A stretch of DNA of 64,000 nt from Gammaproteobacteria bacterium (lineage in GTDB: Bacteria > Pseudomonadota > Gammaproteobacteria > Pseudomonadales > JAUIET01), in assembly GCA_030429735.1 (NCBI GenBank), contig JAUIET010000008.1:138726-202725 (forward strand), read 5' to 3'. The first letter of the stretch is position 1. Each line of letters opens with the position of its first letter. Positions 55,607 to 64,000 of the stretch are shown piece by piece. Under the pieces are notes generated by a model. The model did no database searches and was not told the origin of the DNA. It was given only the letters and a program-made list of their open reading frames with translations. Made by a program: the position numbers and the translations under genes.

Positions 55607-57133
55607 ATGTGTGGAATAGTGGGGCTCGTTGGCACCGAAGAAGTCAATCAAGCGCTGTATGACGCGCTGACCATTTTGCAGCACAGAGGCCAGGATGCTG
55701 CCGGCATCGTGACCTGTGAAGATGGTCGCTTGCACCAACGCAAGGCCAATGGTCTGGTCCGCGACGTGTTTCGCACCAGGCACATGCAAAATCTGCGTGG
55801 CCGTATGGGTATTGGTCATTGTCGCTATCCTACGGCAGGCAGTTCCAGCTCTGAACTGGCCCAGCCTTTTTATGTGAACTCGCCATATGGCATCAGCCTG
55901 GCGCATAACGGCAACCTGACCAATGCAGGGGCTCTACGCGAGCGCCTGGTCAATGAAGACTTACGCCATCTGAATACTGACTCCGACTCGGAAGTCTTGC
56001 TCAATGTGTTTGCCAAAGAACTGCAAGCGGAGTACAGGGTGCAGCCGACGCCAGATGATGTATTCCGTGCTGTACATGGGGTGCATGAGCTGTGTCGCGG
56101 TGCCTACGCAGTGGTGGCCATGATTGCTCACCACGGGATAGTGGGTTTTCGCGACCCTAACGGTATTCGGCCACTGGTGTACGGTAAGAGAGAAGGGAAG
56201 AATGGCACGGAATATCTGTTTGCGTCGGAAAGTGTTGCGCTGAATGTGTTGGGTTTTGAACTCATTGATGATGTCGCACCCGGAGAAGCGGTTTTTATCA
56301 GCGCTGATGGCAAGCTGTATCAGCAGCAATGCGCCGATAGAACGACGCTAACACCGTGTATTTTTGAGCACGTTTATCTGGCAAGACCGGATTCAATTAT
56401 TGATGGAATTTCCGTGTACAAGGCACGCCTTCGACAAGGTGAAAAACTGGCGGCTAAAATTCTGGCGCTGCGGCCAGATCACGATATTGACGTGGTTATC
56501 CCCATCCCGGACACCAGCCGGGTAGCCGCCCAGGTACTTGCCTATGACCTAGGGGTTAAGTTTCGCGAAGGGCTGATGAAAAACCGCTATATCGGTCGCA
56601 CGTTTATTATGCCCGGTCAGCAGGAGCGACGGAAATCCGTACGGCAAAAACTGAACACGATTGAGCTTGAGTTTCGTGGCAAGAATGTACTGCTTGTGGA
56701 CGACTCGATAGTGCGCGGCACAACCTGTAAACAAATTATTCAAATGGCTCGCGACGCGGGTGCCAACAAGGTCTACTTCGCGTCAGCAGCGCCGGCCGTG
56801 GTGCACCCTAATGTATACGGTATCGATATGCCCTCCGTGCATGAGCTGATTGCTTACGATCGCACAGAGGAAGAAATCTGCGAGCTGATCGGTGCTGACT
56901 GGCTGGTGTACCAGGATCTGGAAGATTTGGTTGAATGCTCCAAAGAAGGTAACCCTGAGATTACGCAATTTGATTGTTCCGTGTTTACGGGTGAGTACCT
57001 GACGGGTGACGTAGACGATGTCTATTTGCAAAGACTCGAATCTGAGCGCGCCGATGCAGTGAAGGAAAAGAAACGCGAGCAATTAGATGGCGATGATGAC
57101 CATGTCATTGGTCTGCACAATGAGGTGTCCTAG
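55607..57133 (+). CDS. purF: Amidophosphoribosyltransferase
   Basis: 508 residues. The protein begins MCGIVGLVG, so the Cys nucleophile is residue 2 and no propeptide is needed. The glutaminase domain has [20 protein letters not shown], and the phosphoribosyltransferase domain has [20 protein letters not shown] near residue 365 (PRPP loop). It makes phosphoribosylamine from PRPP and glutamine, the first step of purine synthesis. metZ overlaps its stop by 1 nt. Confidence 0.98.
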   Translation: MCGIVGLVGTEEVNQALYDALTILQHRGQDAAGIVTCEDGRLHQRKANGLVRDVFRTRHMQNLRGRMGIGHCRYPTAGSSSSELAQPFYVNSPYGISLAHNGNLTNAGALRERLVNEDLRHLNTDSDSEVLLNVFAKELQAEYRVQPTPDDVFRAVHGVHELCRGAYAVVAMIAHHGIVGFRDPNGIRPLVYGKREGKNGTEYLFASESVALNVLGFELIDDVAPGEAVFISADGKLYQQQCADRTTLTPCIFEHVYLARPDSIIDGISVYKARLRQGEKLAAKILALRPDHDIDVVIPIPDTSRVAAQVLAYDLGVKFREGLMKNRYIGRTFIMPGQQERRKSVRQKLNTIELEFRGKNVLLVDDSIVRGTTCKQIIQMARDAGANKVYFASAAPAVVHPNVYGIDMPSVHELIAYDRTEEEICELIGADWLVYQDLEDLVECSKEGNPEITQFDCSVFTGEYLTGDVDDVYLQRLESERADAVKEKKREQLDGDDDHVIGLHNEVS

Positions 57134-58344
57134 TGACCGATGAAGCCGATTGGTCAACGACAGGACCGGGCCTGGAAACTCTGGCCATTCGATCGGGGCA
57201 CCACCGCACTCCGGAAGGTGAGCACTGCGAGCCACTGTTTAACACGTCGAGCTATGTGTTTTCTTCAGCTGCGGAGGCTGCGGCGCGGTTCAGCGGCGAG
57301 ATTGAAGGTAATGTGTACTCACGTTATACCAATCCCACGGTAAGAACATTTGAGCAACGCATAGCGGCGATGGAAGGTGCAGAGTCCGCAGTGGCAACCT
57401 CGTCCGGTATGGCTGCGATACTGGCTACCTGCATGGCCTTGCTGAACACCGGTGATCATGTGCTGTGTTCCAATGCTGTTTTTGGTTCAACCATCGTGAT
57501 GTTAAATAAGTACTTTGTGAAACTTGGCGTGGAAGTGAGCTATGTGCCGCTGACCGATAATGCAAAATGGCAATCGGAACTGCGTGCAAATACCCGTATG
57601 CTGTTATTGGAAACGCCCTCAAACCCACTGAATGAGATAGGCGACCTGGCATTTTTGTCAGAGCTGGCAGATCGGCAGGGTGCGAAGCTGGTAGTGGATA
57701 ACAGTTTCTGTACCCCGGTATTGCAAAGACCGATCGAACTGGGCGCCGATATTGTTACCTACGCAGCGACCAAGTATCTGGACGGTCAAGGACGTTGTCT
57801 GGGCGGCGTTGTGTTGGGTAATAAGGCTGACATGGACGAGGTGCTTGGTTTTGTGCGAGCGGCTGGTCCTACCATGGCACCGTTTAACGCCTGGGTATTT
57901 TCGAAAGGTCTGGAAACCTTGCCATTGCGGATGAACGCTCATTGCCTGGCCAGTCAGCAACTCGCAGAATGGCTTAATCAGCACAGTGCCGTGGCAAAAG
58001 TGTACTACTCGGGTTTACCGCAACACCCAGGCCATGCCTTGGCTAAGAGTCAGCAGTCCGGTTTTGGCGGAGTAGTGTCCTTCGATCTGGATGTTCCGGC
58101 GCAGCAGGCACGGCAGGCAGCCTGGCGCTTTATCGACCAATTGCAATTGCTGTCCCATACAGCCAACCTTGGTGATGTAAAAACAACGGTCGTACATCCT
58201 GCATCCACCACCCACGGCAGGCTCAGTGTCGCTGAAAAAGCAGCCGCGGGAATTGGCGAGGGGCTGGTGCGCATTTCTGTTGGTCTGGAAACCTTGGCGG
58301 ACATCAAGGCCGACCTGGAAGGTGCATTCAACGCATTTCTGTAA
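57133..58344 (+). CDS. metZ: O-succinylhomoserine sulfhydrylase
   Basis: 403 residues starting at GTG 57133 (TAGTG overlap with purF). The PLP Lys lies in TYAATKYLDGQGRCLGGVVL near residue 213, and YSRYTNPTVRTFEQRIAAME near residue 58 and ATSSGMAAILATCMALL near residue 84 are Cys/Met-metabolism PLP-enzyme signatures. It makes homocysteine directly from O-succinylhomoserine and sulfide. The purF-metZ order matches Pseudomonas. Confidence 0.95.
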   Translation: MTDEADWSTTGPGLETLAIRSGHHRTPEGEHCEPLFNTSSYVFSSAAEAAARFSGEIEGNVYSRYTNPTVRTFEQRIAAMEGAESAVATSSGMAAILATCMALLNTGDHVLCSNAVFGSTIVMLNKYFVKLGVEVSYVPLTDNAKWQSELRANTRMLLLETPSNPLNEIGDLAFLSELADRQGAKLVVDNSFCTPVLQRPIELGADIVTYAATKYLDGQGRCLGGVVLGNKADMDEVLGFVRAAGPTMAPFNAWVFSKGLETLPLRMNAHCLASQQLAEWLNQHSAVAKVYYSGLPQHPGHALAKSQQSGFGGVVSFDLDVPAQQARQAAWRFIDQLQLLSHTANLGDVKTTVVHPASTTHGRLSVAEKAAAGIGEGLVRISVGLETLADIKADLEGAFNAFL

Positions 58345-58410
58345 GCTGAAGCTTGTTTGCCAGCTGCTACACTGTAGTGAATCACAAGGCGAGAGTGGAC
58401 TGGCTACTGA

Positions 58411-59334
58411 ATGAGCACCGAATCGGATATAAACCTGGTTGTTGAAGAGATTGGCAAGGTTCTGCTGGGTAAAGAGCGCCAGATCCGACTGGCGCTTTGC
58501 TGCCTGTTTTGCAAAGGTCATTTATTGATAGAAGATTTGCCGGGCATGGGTAAAACCACGCTGTCACACGCTTTGGCACAGGTACTTCGGCTTTCTCATA
58601 AACGTGTGCAGTTCACCAGTGACTTGTTGCCCGCCGACATACTGGGTTACTCAATCTACGACAAAAACACCGCTCAATTTCAGTTTCACCCCGGACCGGT
58701 GTTTACTGAAGTCTTGCTCGCTGACGAGATCAACCGCACCACCCCAAAAACTCAGAGTGCGTTGCTGGAAGCAATGGCTGAAGGCCAAGTGACGGTGGAA
58801 GGGGAAACCCGTGTTCTAAAACCGCCGTTCTTTGTCATCGCCACACAAAATCCAGTAACCCAGTCCGGTACTTATCCATTGCCGGAATCGCAACTCGATC
58901 GATTTTTGATGCGCATTGAGCTGGGTTACCCGGACCCAAGTGCGGAGCGAAAGCTTTACCTGGGTGTAGATAGCAAGGCGCAACTCGCAGCTCTTGAGCA
59001 ACGTCTTAACGCGGCTGATCTTGAACGAATTTCTGATGCGGCTGCGAAAATAAAAACGTCCGACGCGCTGCTGGATTACCTGCAAAGACTGGTTGAGTAC
59101 TCGCGCAGTGCGGAAGAATTTGCCTACGGTTTGTCGCCGCGCGGTGCACTGGCCTTACTGCGAGCGGCACGCACCTGGGCATTGATGGAAGGTCGAAGTC
59201 ACGTTGTCCCCGAGGATGTGCAGGCTGTTCTGCCGGCAGTCTGCGGGCACCGCTTCAGGGCAGCAGCCCATTTCCAGGGTGACAGCGCAGCACTTGTTCA
59301 CCAACTATTGAATCAAGTGGCGGTTATTGCGTGA
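58411..59334 (+). CDS. MoxR family AAA+ ATPase
   Basis: 307 residues. Walker A is EDLPGMGKTTLSHALA near residue 41, Walker B is VLLADEINRTTPKTQSALLE near residue 104, and FFVIATQNPVTQSGTYPLPE (sensor 1) follows. MoxR ATPases act as chaperones for metal or cofactor insertion. It begins a three-gene MoxR-DUF58-TgpA operon (next start overlapping or 4 bp away). Confidence 0.95.
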   Translation: MSTESDINLVVEEIGKVLLGKERQIRLALCCLFCKGHLLIEDLPGMGKTTLSHALAQVLRLSHKRVQFTSDLLPADILGYSIYDKNTAQFQFHPGPVFTEVLLADEINRTTPKTQSALLEAMAEGQVTVEGETRVLKPPFFVIATQNPVTQSGTYPLPESQLDRFLMRIELGYPDPSAERKLYLGVDSKAQLAALEQRLNAADLERISDAAAKIKTSDALLDYLQRLVEYSRSAEEFAYGLSPRGALALLRAARTWALMEGRSHVVPEDVQAVLPAVCGHRFRAAAHFQGDSAALVHQLLNQVAVIA

Positions 59335-59338
59335 GCTG

Positions 59339-60301
59339 ATGGTGCTGCAAAACGCCATCCAAAGACGTTTCTCCGCCTGGCTGGACCGCCGTATTCCGCG
59401 ATCCGGCGAGATTACGCTAAACCAGCGCCGCATCTTTATTTTCCCGTCGAGAGCCGGTGTGGTTTTTCTGTTACTGGTGCTTGGTCTGTTACTGGGCGGA
59501 ATCAATTACGAAAATAACATGCTGTTCAGTTTTGCCTTTCTACTGCTTGGCGTGTTCTTGGTTACGATTCTGCACACCTACAGCAACCTGTCAGGCTTGA
59601 CGATTCGCAGCACCGCCGCCAGGCCAACATTTGCCGGCGATTTTGCTGATTTCGAATTGGTATTGTCACGCAGCGGGCAAAGGCGTTACGAAGGTATCCG
59701 CTTTGCCTGGGCTGATGCCGACCCGGTAACGGCTGATGTGGTAAAAGGCACGCAGAAACGAATTTCAATATTTGTGCCCGCGCCCGCGCGCGGTGTACTG
59801 AAATTGGGGCGTTTGTTGGTAGAGACCTATTACCCATTAGGCTTGATTCGTGCCTGGACCTGGCTGGACTTTGATGCAAAATGCCTGGTCTACCCGAAAC
59901 CGGAGGCCAGTCGAGCCGAGCTGCAGTCGATTTCCGAAGCAACGGAGGAGGGCAGCTATATTCAGCAACATGGCAGCGACGATTTTGCGGGATTCAAGGA
60001 TTACATACCCGGCGATTCGCTAAAACAGGTTGCCTGGCGTAACGTGGCCAAAGGGCTGCCATTAATGACCAAGCATTATCAATCTCAGGCCGATCACCAG
60101 ATATGGATTGACTGGGATCAATTCGAAGGGGAAGACGAAGAAACCCGATTGTCCCGCATGTGCTATTTGATTCTGTTCGCCGAACAACAGGCGATTGAGT
60201 ACGGACTGCGCATGCCGGGCTTGTCGTTTTCTCCCGCTATGGGCACATTGCATAAATTACAAACTCTGCAAGCGCTCGCGCTATACGGGCAACAACGCTA
60301 A
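59339..60301 (+). CDS. DUF58 domain protein
   Basis: 320 residues from ATG 59339; a TTG at 59327 inside the MoxR gene is an alternative. Two membrane helices (GVVFLLLVLGLLLGGINY, MLFSFAFLLLGVFLVTIL) near residues 40-80 precede the DUF58 core with GSDDFAGFKDYIPGDSLKQV, then AWRNVAKG, near residue 215. DUF58 proteins always partner MoxR ATPases. It ends with a 1-nt overlap with the transglutaminase gene. Confidence 0.92.
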   Translation: MVLQNAIQRRFSAWLDRRIPRSGEITLNQRRIFIFPSRAGVVFLLLVLGLLLGGINYENNMLFSFAFLLLGVFLVTILHTYSNLSGLTIRSTAARPTFAGDFADFELVLSRSGQRRYEGIRFAWADADPVTADVVKGTQKRISIFVPAPARGVLKLGRLLVETYYPLGLIRAWTWLDFDAKCLVYPKPEASRAELQSISEATEEGSYIQQHGSDDFAGFKDYIPGDSLKQVAWRNVAKGLPLMTKHYQSQADHQIWIDWDQFEGEDEETRLSRMCYLILFAEQQAIEYGLRMPGLSFSPAMGTLHKLQTLQALALYGQQR

Positions 60302-62370
60302 TGGCTGTTGTGTTTCAAATACCACGAAACTGCCTGGCGGCATTGCTGGTCGCGCAGCTCGCGGTGCTTGCACCACACCTTTTTCGTTTGCCTCTATGGG
60401 TATCTGCTGTCGCGATTGTATGCGCGTTGTGGCGTTTACTGCTGTATATGGGAAGAGGTTTTTATCCCAGTGGTGTATTAAAGACACTGCTGGTGATAAT
60501 CAGCATAGTGGCCATTCTCAGTGAGTACGGAAACTTGTTTTCTCTGGAGCCTATTATAGCGCTGCTAATCACCACTTTTGCGCTCAAGCTAATTGAAATG
60601 AAGTCGCGGCGCGATGTGCTGGTCGTTATCTACCTGGCGTATTTCGTTGCCGCTACCCACTTCCTGTTTGAGCAGGGTATTATCGATGCCTTGTACATTT
60701 TGCTCACTGCTGCCTTGGTGACGGGTGCCCTGGTTGCCCTTCACGAAACTGAAGAACGGCCGGCACTTAGCCATGCGTTCGGTGCATCGACCAAGCTCAT
60801 TGCGCAAGCGATTCCGCTGACTGTTATTATGTTCATCGTGTTCCCGCGTATCGACCCATTGTGGTCGGTACCGGGTGCCGAGAGTCGAGCTAAAACAGGC
60901 CCGTCCGATAGCATGTCTCCTGGGGATATTTCCAATCTGGCAGGCTCTTCTGACCTGGCCTTCAGAGTCAGCTTTGATGGCAGCATCCCGCCAGCTGATC
61001 AGCTCTATTGGCGTGGGTTGGTGTTCTCCCATTTTGATGGGCGCCGCTGGTCAGCCGGATCAAACAAATCGGCTGAAATGAGCTGGACGCAATACGTGCG
61101 CTCGGTGTCCATGGACACGAGCAAGCTCAGTGATGCAAGCAGTTACACGGTCACTATGGAAGCGAGCAGACAGCCCTGGCTGTATGCGATGCCCTTGGCT
61201 AGATCGGATACCAAGTCGGTACTGCAGGCTGGCAATGCCACGCTACGAACTATTTACCCCCTGGACCAGCGTTTTCAGTACAGGGTCAACAGTTGGCAGA
61301 ATTACGTGCTCGAACCAGAGCTCGACGGTTACCGTCGCGGCATTGAGTTGCAATTGCCGGACGGATTTAATCCGGACACACTGGATTTTGCTCGTCAGAA
61401 GCGGCGCGAAGCTGGTTCAGCAGCGGCCTATGTGCAATCGATACTGCGCATGTTTAACCGGGAACAGTTCGCCTATACCATCCGGCCGCCAAAGCTGGGC
61501 AGGCACTCAGTGGATGAATTCCTGTTTTCAACCCGCAGTGGCTTTTGTGAACACTATGCGTCCAGTTTTGTGGTGTTAATGCGTGCGGCCGGTATTCCCG
61601 CCAGAGTGGTAGTCGGGTATCAGGGAGGCGAATTGAATCCGTTCGAAAACTACCTTCTTGTGCATGAATTTGATGCCCACGCCTGGGCTGAAGTGTGGTT
61701 CCAGGGGCGTGGTTGGCAACGCGTAGACCCTACCGCTGCCGTGGCTCCAGAGCGGGTTGAGTCGAGTATCAATGAGCTGCTGGCGGAGGAAATTGGTGAG
61801 AACTCGGCCCTACCGTTCTTCAATTTCCGCGAACTTCCAATGCTGCGCTGGGCCAGACTGCGCTGGGACAGTGTTAATTATTCGTGGACCAAATGGGTGC
61901 TCAATTACGACACCGAGTTGCAAATGCAAGTATTGGAAGAGTGGCTTGGGCAGGTCAATGGCTGGCGAATCGCATTGTTTGTGCTACTGAGCGGTGGCGC
62001 TGTAATGTTGCTGGTTGCTCTCAGTTTGTTGCGTCAGAAGGTGAAGCACAAGCTGCATGTCATTGATAAGTGCTACCTCAAGCACGTGCGGGCAGCAGGC
62101 CGGCTGGGCTTGAAGCGAAGTGACGGTGAAGGTGCCGATACATTTGCCACTCGTGTGGCTGCAGAGTACCCGGAGCTGGCCGATTCGGCGAAACGCATTG
62201 CTCATCTGTACAACTCGATCCGATACAACACACATTCCGGACAGCAAGCACCCACAGACCTGCAACGCAAATTGAGAAACGAGGTGCGCCAGTTCGTCCG
62301 AGCCGCTGGCATGCAAACTCGCAAAGCAACCGTCAATGAGGCAGATCACTTTGCAGCGCCTGCCAGTTAG
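60301..62370 (+). CDS. tgpA: Transglutaminase-like membrane protein (TgpA/DUF3488 type)
   Basis: 689 residues. About six N-terminal helices make the DUF3488 part. The transglutaminase core has the Cys in STRSGFCEHYASSFVVLMRA near residue 418 and His in LLVHEFDAHAWAEVWFQGRG near residue 460, with Asp in RVDPTAAV. A further helix (IALFVLLSGGAVMLLVALSL) near residue 560 precedes a cytoplasmic DUF4129-like tail. The MoxR-DUF58-TgpA set is a recurring module, essential in Pseudomonas aeruginosa. Confidence 0.92.
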   Translation: MAVVFQIPRNCLAALLVAQLAVLAPHLFRLPLWVSAVAIVCALWRLLLYMGRGFYPSGVLKTLLVIISIVAILSEYGNLFSLEPIIALLITTFALKLIEMKSRRDVLVVIYLAYFVAATHFLFEQGIIDALYILLTAALVTGALVALHETEERPALSHAFGASTKLIAQAIPLTVIMFIVFPRIDPLWSVPGAESRAKTGPSDSMSPGDISNLAGSSDLAFRVSFDGSIPPADQLYWRGLVFSHFDGRRWSAGSNKSAEMSWTQYVRSVSMDTSKLSDASSYTVTMEASRQPWLYAMPLARSDTKSVLQAGNATLRTIYPLDQRFQYRVNSWQNYVLEPELDGYRRGIELQLPDGFNPDTLDFARQKRREAGSAAAYVQSILRMFNREQFAYTIRPPKLGRHSVDEFLFSTRSGFCEHYASSFVVLMRAAGIPARVVVGYQGGELNPFENYLLVHEFDAHAWAEVWFQGRGWQRVDPTAAVAPERVESSINELLAEEIGENSALPFFNFRELPMLRWARLRWDSVNYSWTKWVLNYDTELQMQVLEEWLGQVNGWRIALFVLLSGGAVMLLVALSLLRQKVKHKLHVIDKCYLKHVRAAGRLGLKRSDGEGADTFATRVAAEYPELADSAKRIAHLYNSIRYNTHSGQQAPTDLQRKLRNEVRQFVRAAGMQTRKATVNEADHFAAPAS

Positions 62371-62384
62371 CGCATAATTGCTGG

Positions 62385-62846
62385 ATGAGTGCAGCAATTC
62401 CATTATCCCCTTTCGACAAAATTCCAACGCCTTGCATAGGAGTATGCTCCACCGCATTGGGTGACAGTGTCTGTCGTGGTTGCAAACGGTTCAACCATGA
62501 AGTCATTCACTGGAATTCATTCAACGAAGAGCAAAAACGGCTTATCGATGCGCGTCTGCAGGATTTTCTGCAGCGTGTTAGCAGGGAGTATTTAATTGTC
62601 AGTGATGAAAAAAAGCTGGCTGCGAAAATTGAGGCACTAAAAATACGTGTTGCCAAACATCGTGGGCCCTACACCCAGGCTTTCGAATTGCTGAGGGCGG
62701 GTGGTGAGCAGGTACAACCCTTTTCGGACTATGGTTTGCACGTGCAGACAGCGTATTCGAATTGGACGGTTGCTCAATTGCGCGAATCGATAGATCGGGA
62801 TTTCTGGCAATTATCCAGCGCGCATTTTGAGCGCTATTTTCCATGA
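62385..62846 (+). CDS. DUF1289 domain protein
   Basis: 153 residues. The N-terminal part TPCIGVCSTALGDSVCRGCK followed by RFNHEVIHW is the DUF1289 Cys motif, probably metal binding. The remaining residues are helical and of unknown role. It overlaps miaE by 4 nt. The family is often found near tRNA or redox genes. Confidence 0.88.
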   Translation: MSAAIPLSPFDKIPTPCIGVCSTALGDSVCRGCKRFNHEVIHWNSFNEEQKRLIDARLQDFLQRVSREYLIVSDEKKLAAKIEALKIRVAKHRGPYTQAFELLRAGGEQVQPFSDYGLHVQTAYSNWTVAQLRESIDRDFWQLSSAHFERYFP

Positions 62847-63472
62847 GCCTTCCCGATAATGCGGAGCAATTGCTATTGGTAGCAAGCCCTGAAGCCTGGC
62901 TTGATGCCGCTCTTCAAGACCTGCCCACGCTGTTAATCGACCATGCTAATTGTGAAAAGAAAGCAGCATCAACTGCATTGAGCATGATGTATCGTTATGT
63001 CGAGCACCCCGAGTTGCTGCACAAAATGTCGCGCCTGGCCAGGGAAGAGCTGCGCCATTTCGAGCAAGTGTTGGCGATCATGCAGTCTCGCAATGTTCAG
63101 TACTTGCAGATCAGTTCTGCCCGATACGCTGGCGAGTTGCATAAATTGGTTAGCCGACAAGAACCTTACAGACTTGTTGATTCATTATTGGTGGGCGCAC
63201 TTATTGAGGCAAGATCGTACGAGCGCTTCGGGTTGTTGGCGCCCAGGCTTGATGAGGAGTTGGCGAAGTTTTACCGCTCCTTGCTGGCCTCTGAGAAACG
63301 CCATTTTCAAGATTACTTGCAACTGGCTCAGGCGCTGCAAGGTGGGCGGCTAGATGCTTCCTATTGTGGCAATAAGTTGCGAGAACTGACTGAGAAAGAA
63401 GCTGAGTTGATCAGCAGTACCGATGACGATTTTCGATTTCACAGTGGTGTGCCAGCACACAGCCAGCGTTAA
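62843..63472 (+). CDS. miaE: tRNA-(ms2io6A37) hydroxylase
   Basis: 209 residues. The diiron Glu/His ligands are visible in ANCEKKAASTALSMMYRYVE near residue 33, ARLAREELRHFEQVLAIM near residue 65, and IEARSYERFG and SLLASEKRHFQDYL further on. MiaE hydroxylates the isopentenyl group of ms2i6A37 in tRNA with O2. It converges with lpxH, with 2 bp between the stops. Confidence 0.95.
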   Translation: MSLPDNAEQLLLVASPEAWLDAALQDLPTLLIDHANCEKKAASTALSMMYRYVEHPELLHKMSRLAREELRHFEQVLAIMQSRNVQYLQISSARYAGELHKLVSRQEPYRLVDSLLVGALIEARSYERFGLLAPRLDEELAKFYRSLLASEKRHFQDYLQLAQALQGGRLDASYCGNKLRELTEKEAELISSTDDDFRFHSGVPAHSQR

Positions 63473-63474
63473 CG

Positions 63475-64000
63475 TTAAATAGGCCGTGAAATGAGTTCAG
63501 TGGACGCCGGGGTGGCTTCCAGATACCACAAACTATCATCCCAATCACCGAGTACAAACCGTTGTCTGGACTGTCCGTTGACTAAATGCGTATGCACGTC
63601 CGGTCGATGAGTATGGCCATGGAATAGCACATCCGCGTTGTGCAAAGCAATTTGCTTTTCTACTTCACTGTCAGTGACATCCATAATGTCCTCGGCTTTG
63701 TTACTCATGGCTTCCTTGCTGTCTGCGCGCAATTGAGCCGCAATCTGCCGGCGCTGTTCCAGCGATTTTGATAATAAGTGTTGCTGTGCAGCGGGTTGCC
63801 TGATTTGTGCACGAAACACTAAATAGTCTGTATCCTCAGTGCACAGCGTATCGCCGTGCATAAGTAGAACCCGCTTTCCATAGAGGTCAATCACGCTAGG
63901 GTCAGGGATCAGCCGGGCGCTGCAATGTCCGCTGAATTCTTCACCCAGCAGAAAGTCTCGATTGCCATGCATTATTGCTATTTTGCAGCCGCCTGCTGCC
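63475..64000 (-). CDS. lpxH: UDP-2,3-diacylglucosamine diphosphatase, N-terminus beyond window
   Basis: At least 175 residues; the 5' end lies beyond the right edge. GGCKIAIMHGNRDFLLGEEF holds the GNRD metallophosphatase motif, VLLMHGDTLCTEDTDYLVFR the GD motif, and LFHGHTHRPDVHTH the GHTHxP motif. The enzyme makes lipid X in lipid A synthesis. The internal ATG at 63972 is not the start, because the frame is open to the window end. Confidence 0.96.
   Translation of the reverse strand, partial: AAGGCKIAIMHGNRDFLLGEEFSGHCSARLIPDPSVIDLYGKRVLLMHGDTLCTEDTDYLVFRAQIRQPAAQQHLLSKSLEQRRQIAAQLRADSKEAMSNKAEDIMDVTDSEVEKQIALHNADVLFHGHTHRPDVHTHLVNGQSRQRFVLGDWDDSLWYLEATPASTELISRPI

Overview
The window reads as a chromosomal segment of a free-living, Gram-negative gammaproteobacterium. 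The evidence is lpxH (lipid A), fimV, miaE, ttcA, tesA-ybbA-ybbP, and the long leuCDB-asd-fimV-truA-trpFBA-accD-folC-SPOR-cvpA-purF-metZ block. Fatty acid and CoA catabolism genes, an F420/LLM-type oxidoreductase, a flavin monooxygenase and a DUF3604-PpiC-HupE cluster suggest an aerobic, probably marine, lipid-degrading heterotroph. The genus cannot be fixed from sequence alone. No rRNA, tRNA, CRISPR array, phage or complete insertion sequence was seen.

Layout. 1-6.6 kb: an extended SDR cut by the left edge, a sulfotransferase, an SDR, and a leftward NTF2-like / DECR-like SDR / crotonase group, then an LLM oxidoreductase. 6.6-11.4 kb: an S41 protease lipoprotein, an unknown gene, the glutathione-dependent formaldehyde pathway (frmA-frmB) and a MAPEG protein. 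11.4-21.2 kb: an envelope and secretion region with an outer-membrane barrel, a CrtC-like protein, a penicillin-acylase-type lipoprotein, the DUF3604-PpiC-HupE operon and a lipoprotein. 21.3-32 kb: a hydrolase, PPK2, then beta-oxidation genes (acyl-CoA ligase, HSD10-like SDR, two crotonases, thiolase) with a ferredoxin-like protein, a YkgJ protein and a flavin monooxygenase. 32-41 kb: tesA divergent from ybbAP, a membrane-anchored alpha/beta hydrolase, mdh, ttcA and a LysR regulator. 41-58 kb: the amino acid, purine and lipid biosynthesis block. 58-64 kb: MoxR-DUF58-TgpA, DUF1289, miaE and the 3' part of lpxH.

The most unusual content is non-coding. Two short mobile-like elements (3057-3327 and 28850-29153) have unrelated sequences but the same design. 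Each has 34-bp terminal inverted repeats ending in CTAG, enclosing two tandem hairpins, and the second hairpin spans 97 bp in both. A lone end of the first element lies at 32597-32630. No transposase is present here, so they look like non-autonomous (MITE-like) elements moved in trans. They occupy gene boundaries: two sit exactly at a TAG stop codon between convergent genes, and one sits between divergent genes.

The catabolic genes could together activate acyl chains (CoA ligase), hydrate or isomerise them (crotonases, of which only one keeps both classical catalytic glutamates), oxidise them (SDRs) and cleave them (thiolase). Several annotated starts were moved to internal codons with better ribosome-binding sites. 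folC appears to begin with CTG overlapping the accD stop codon.
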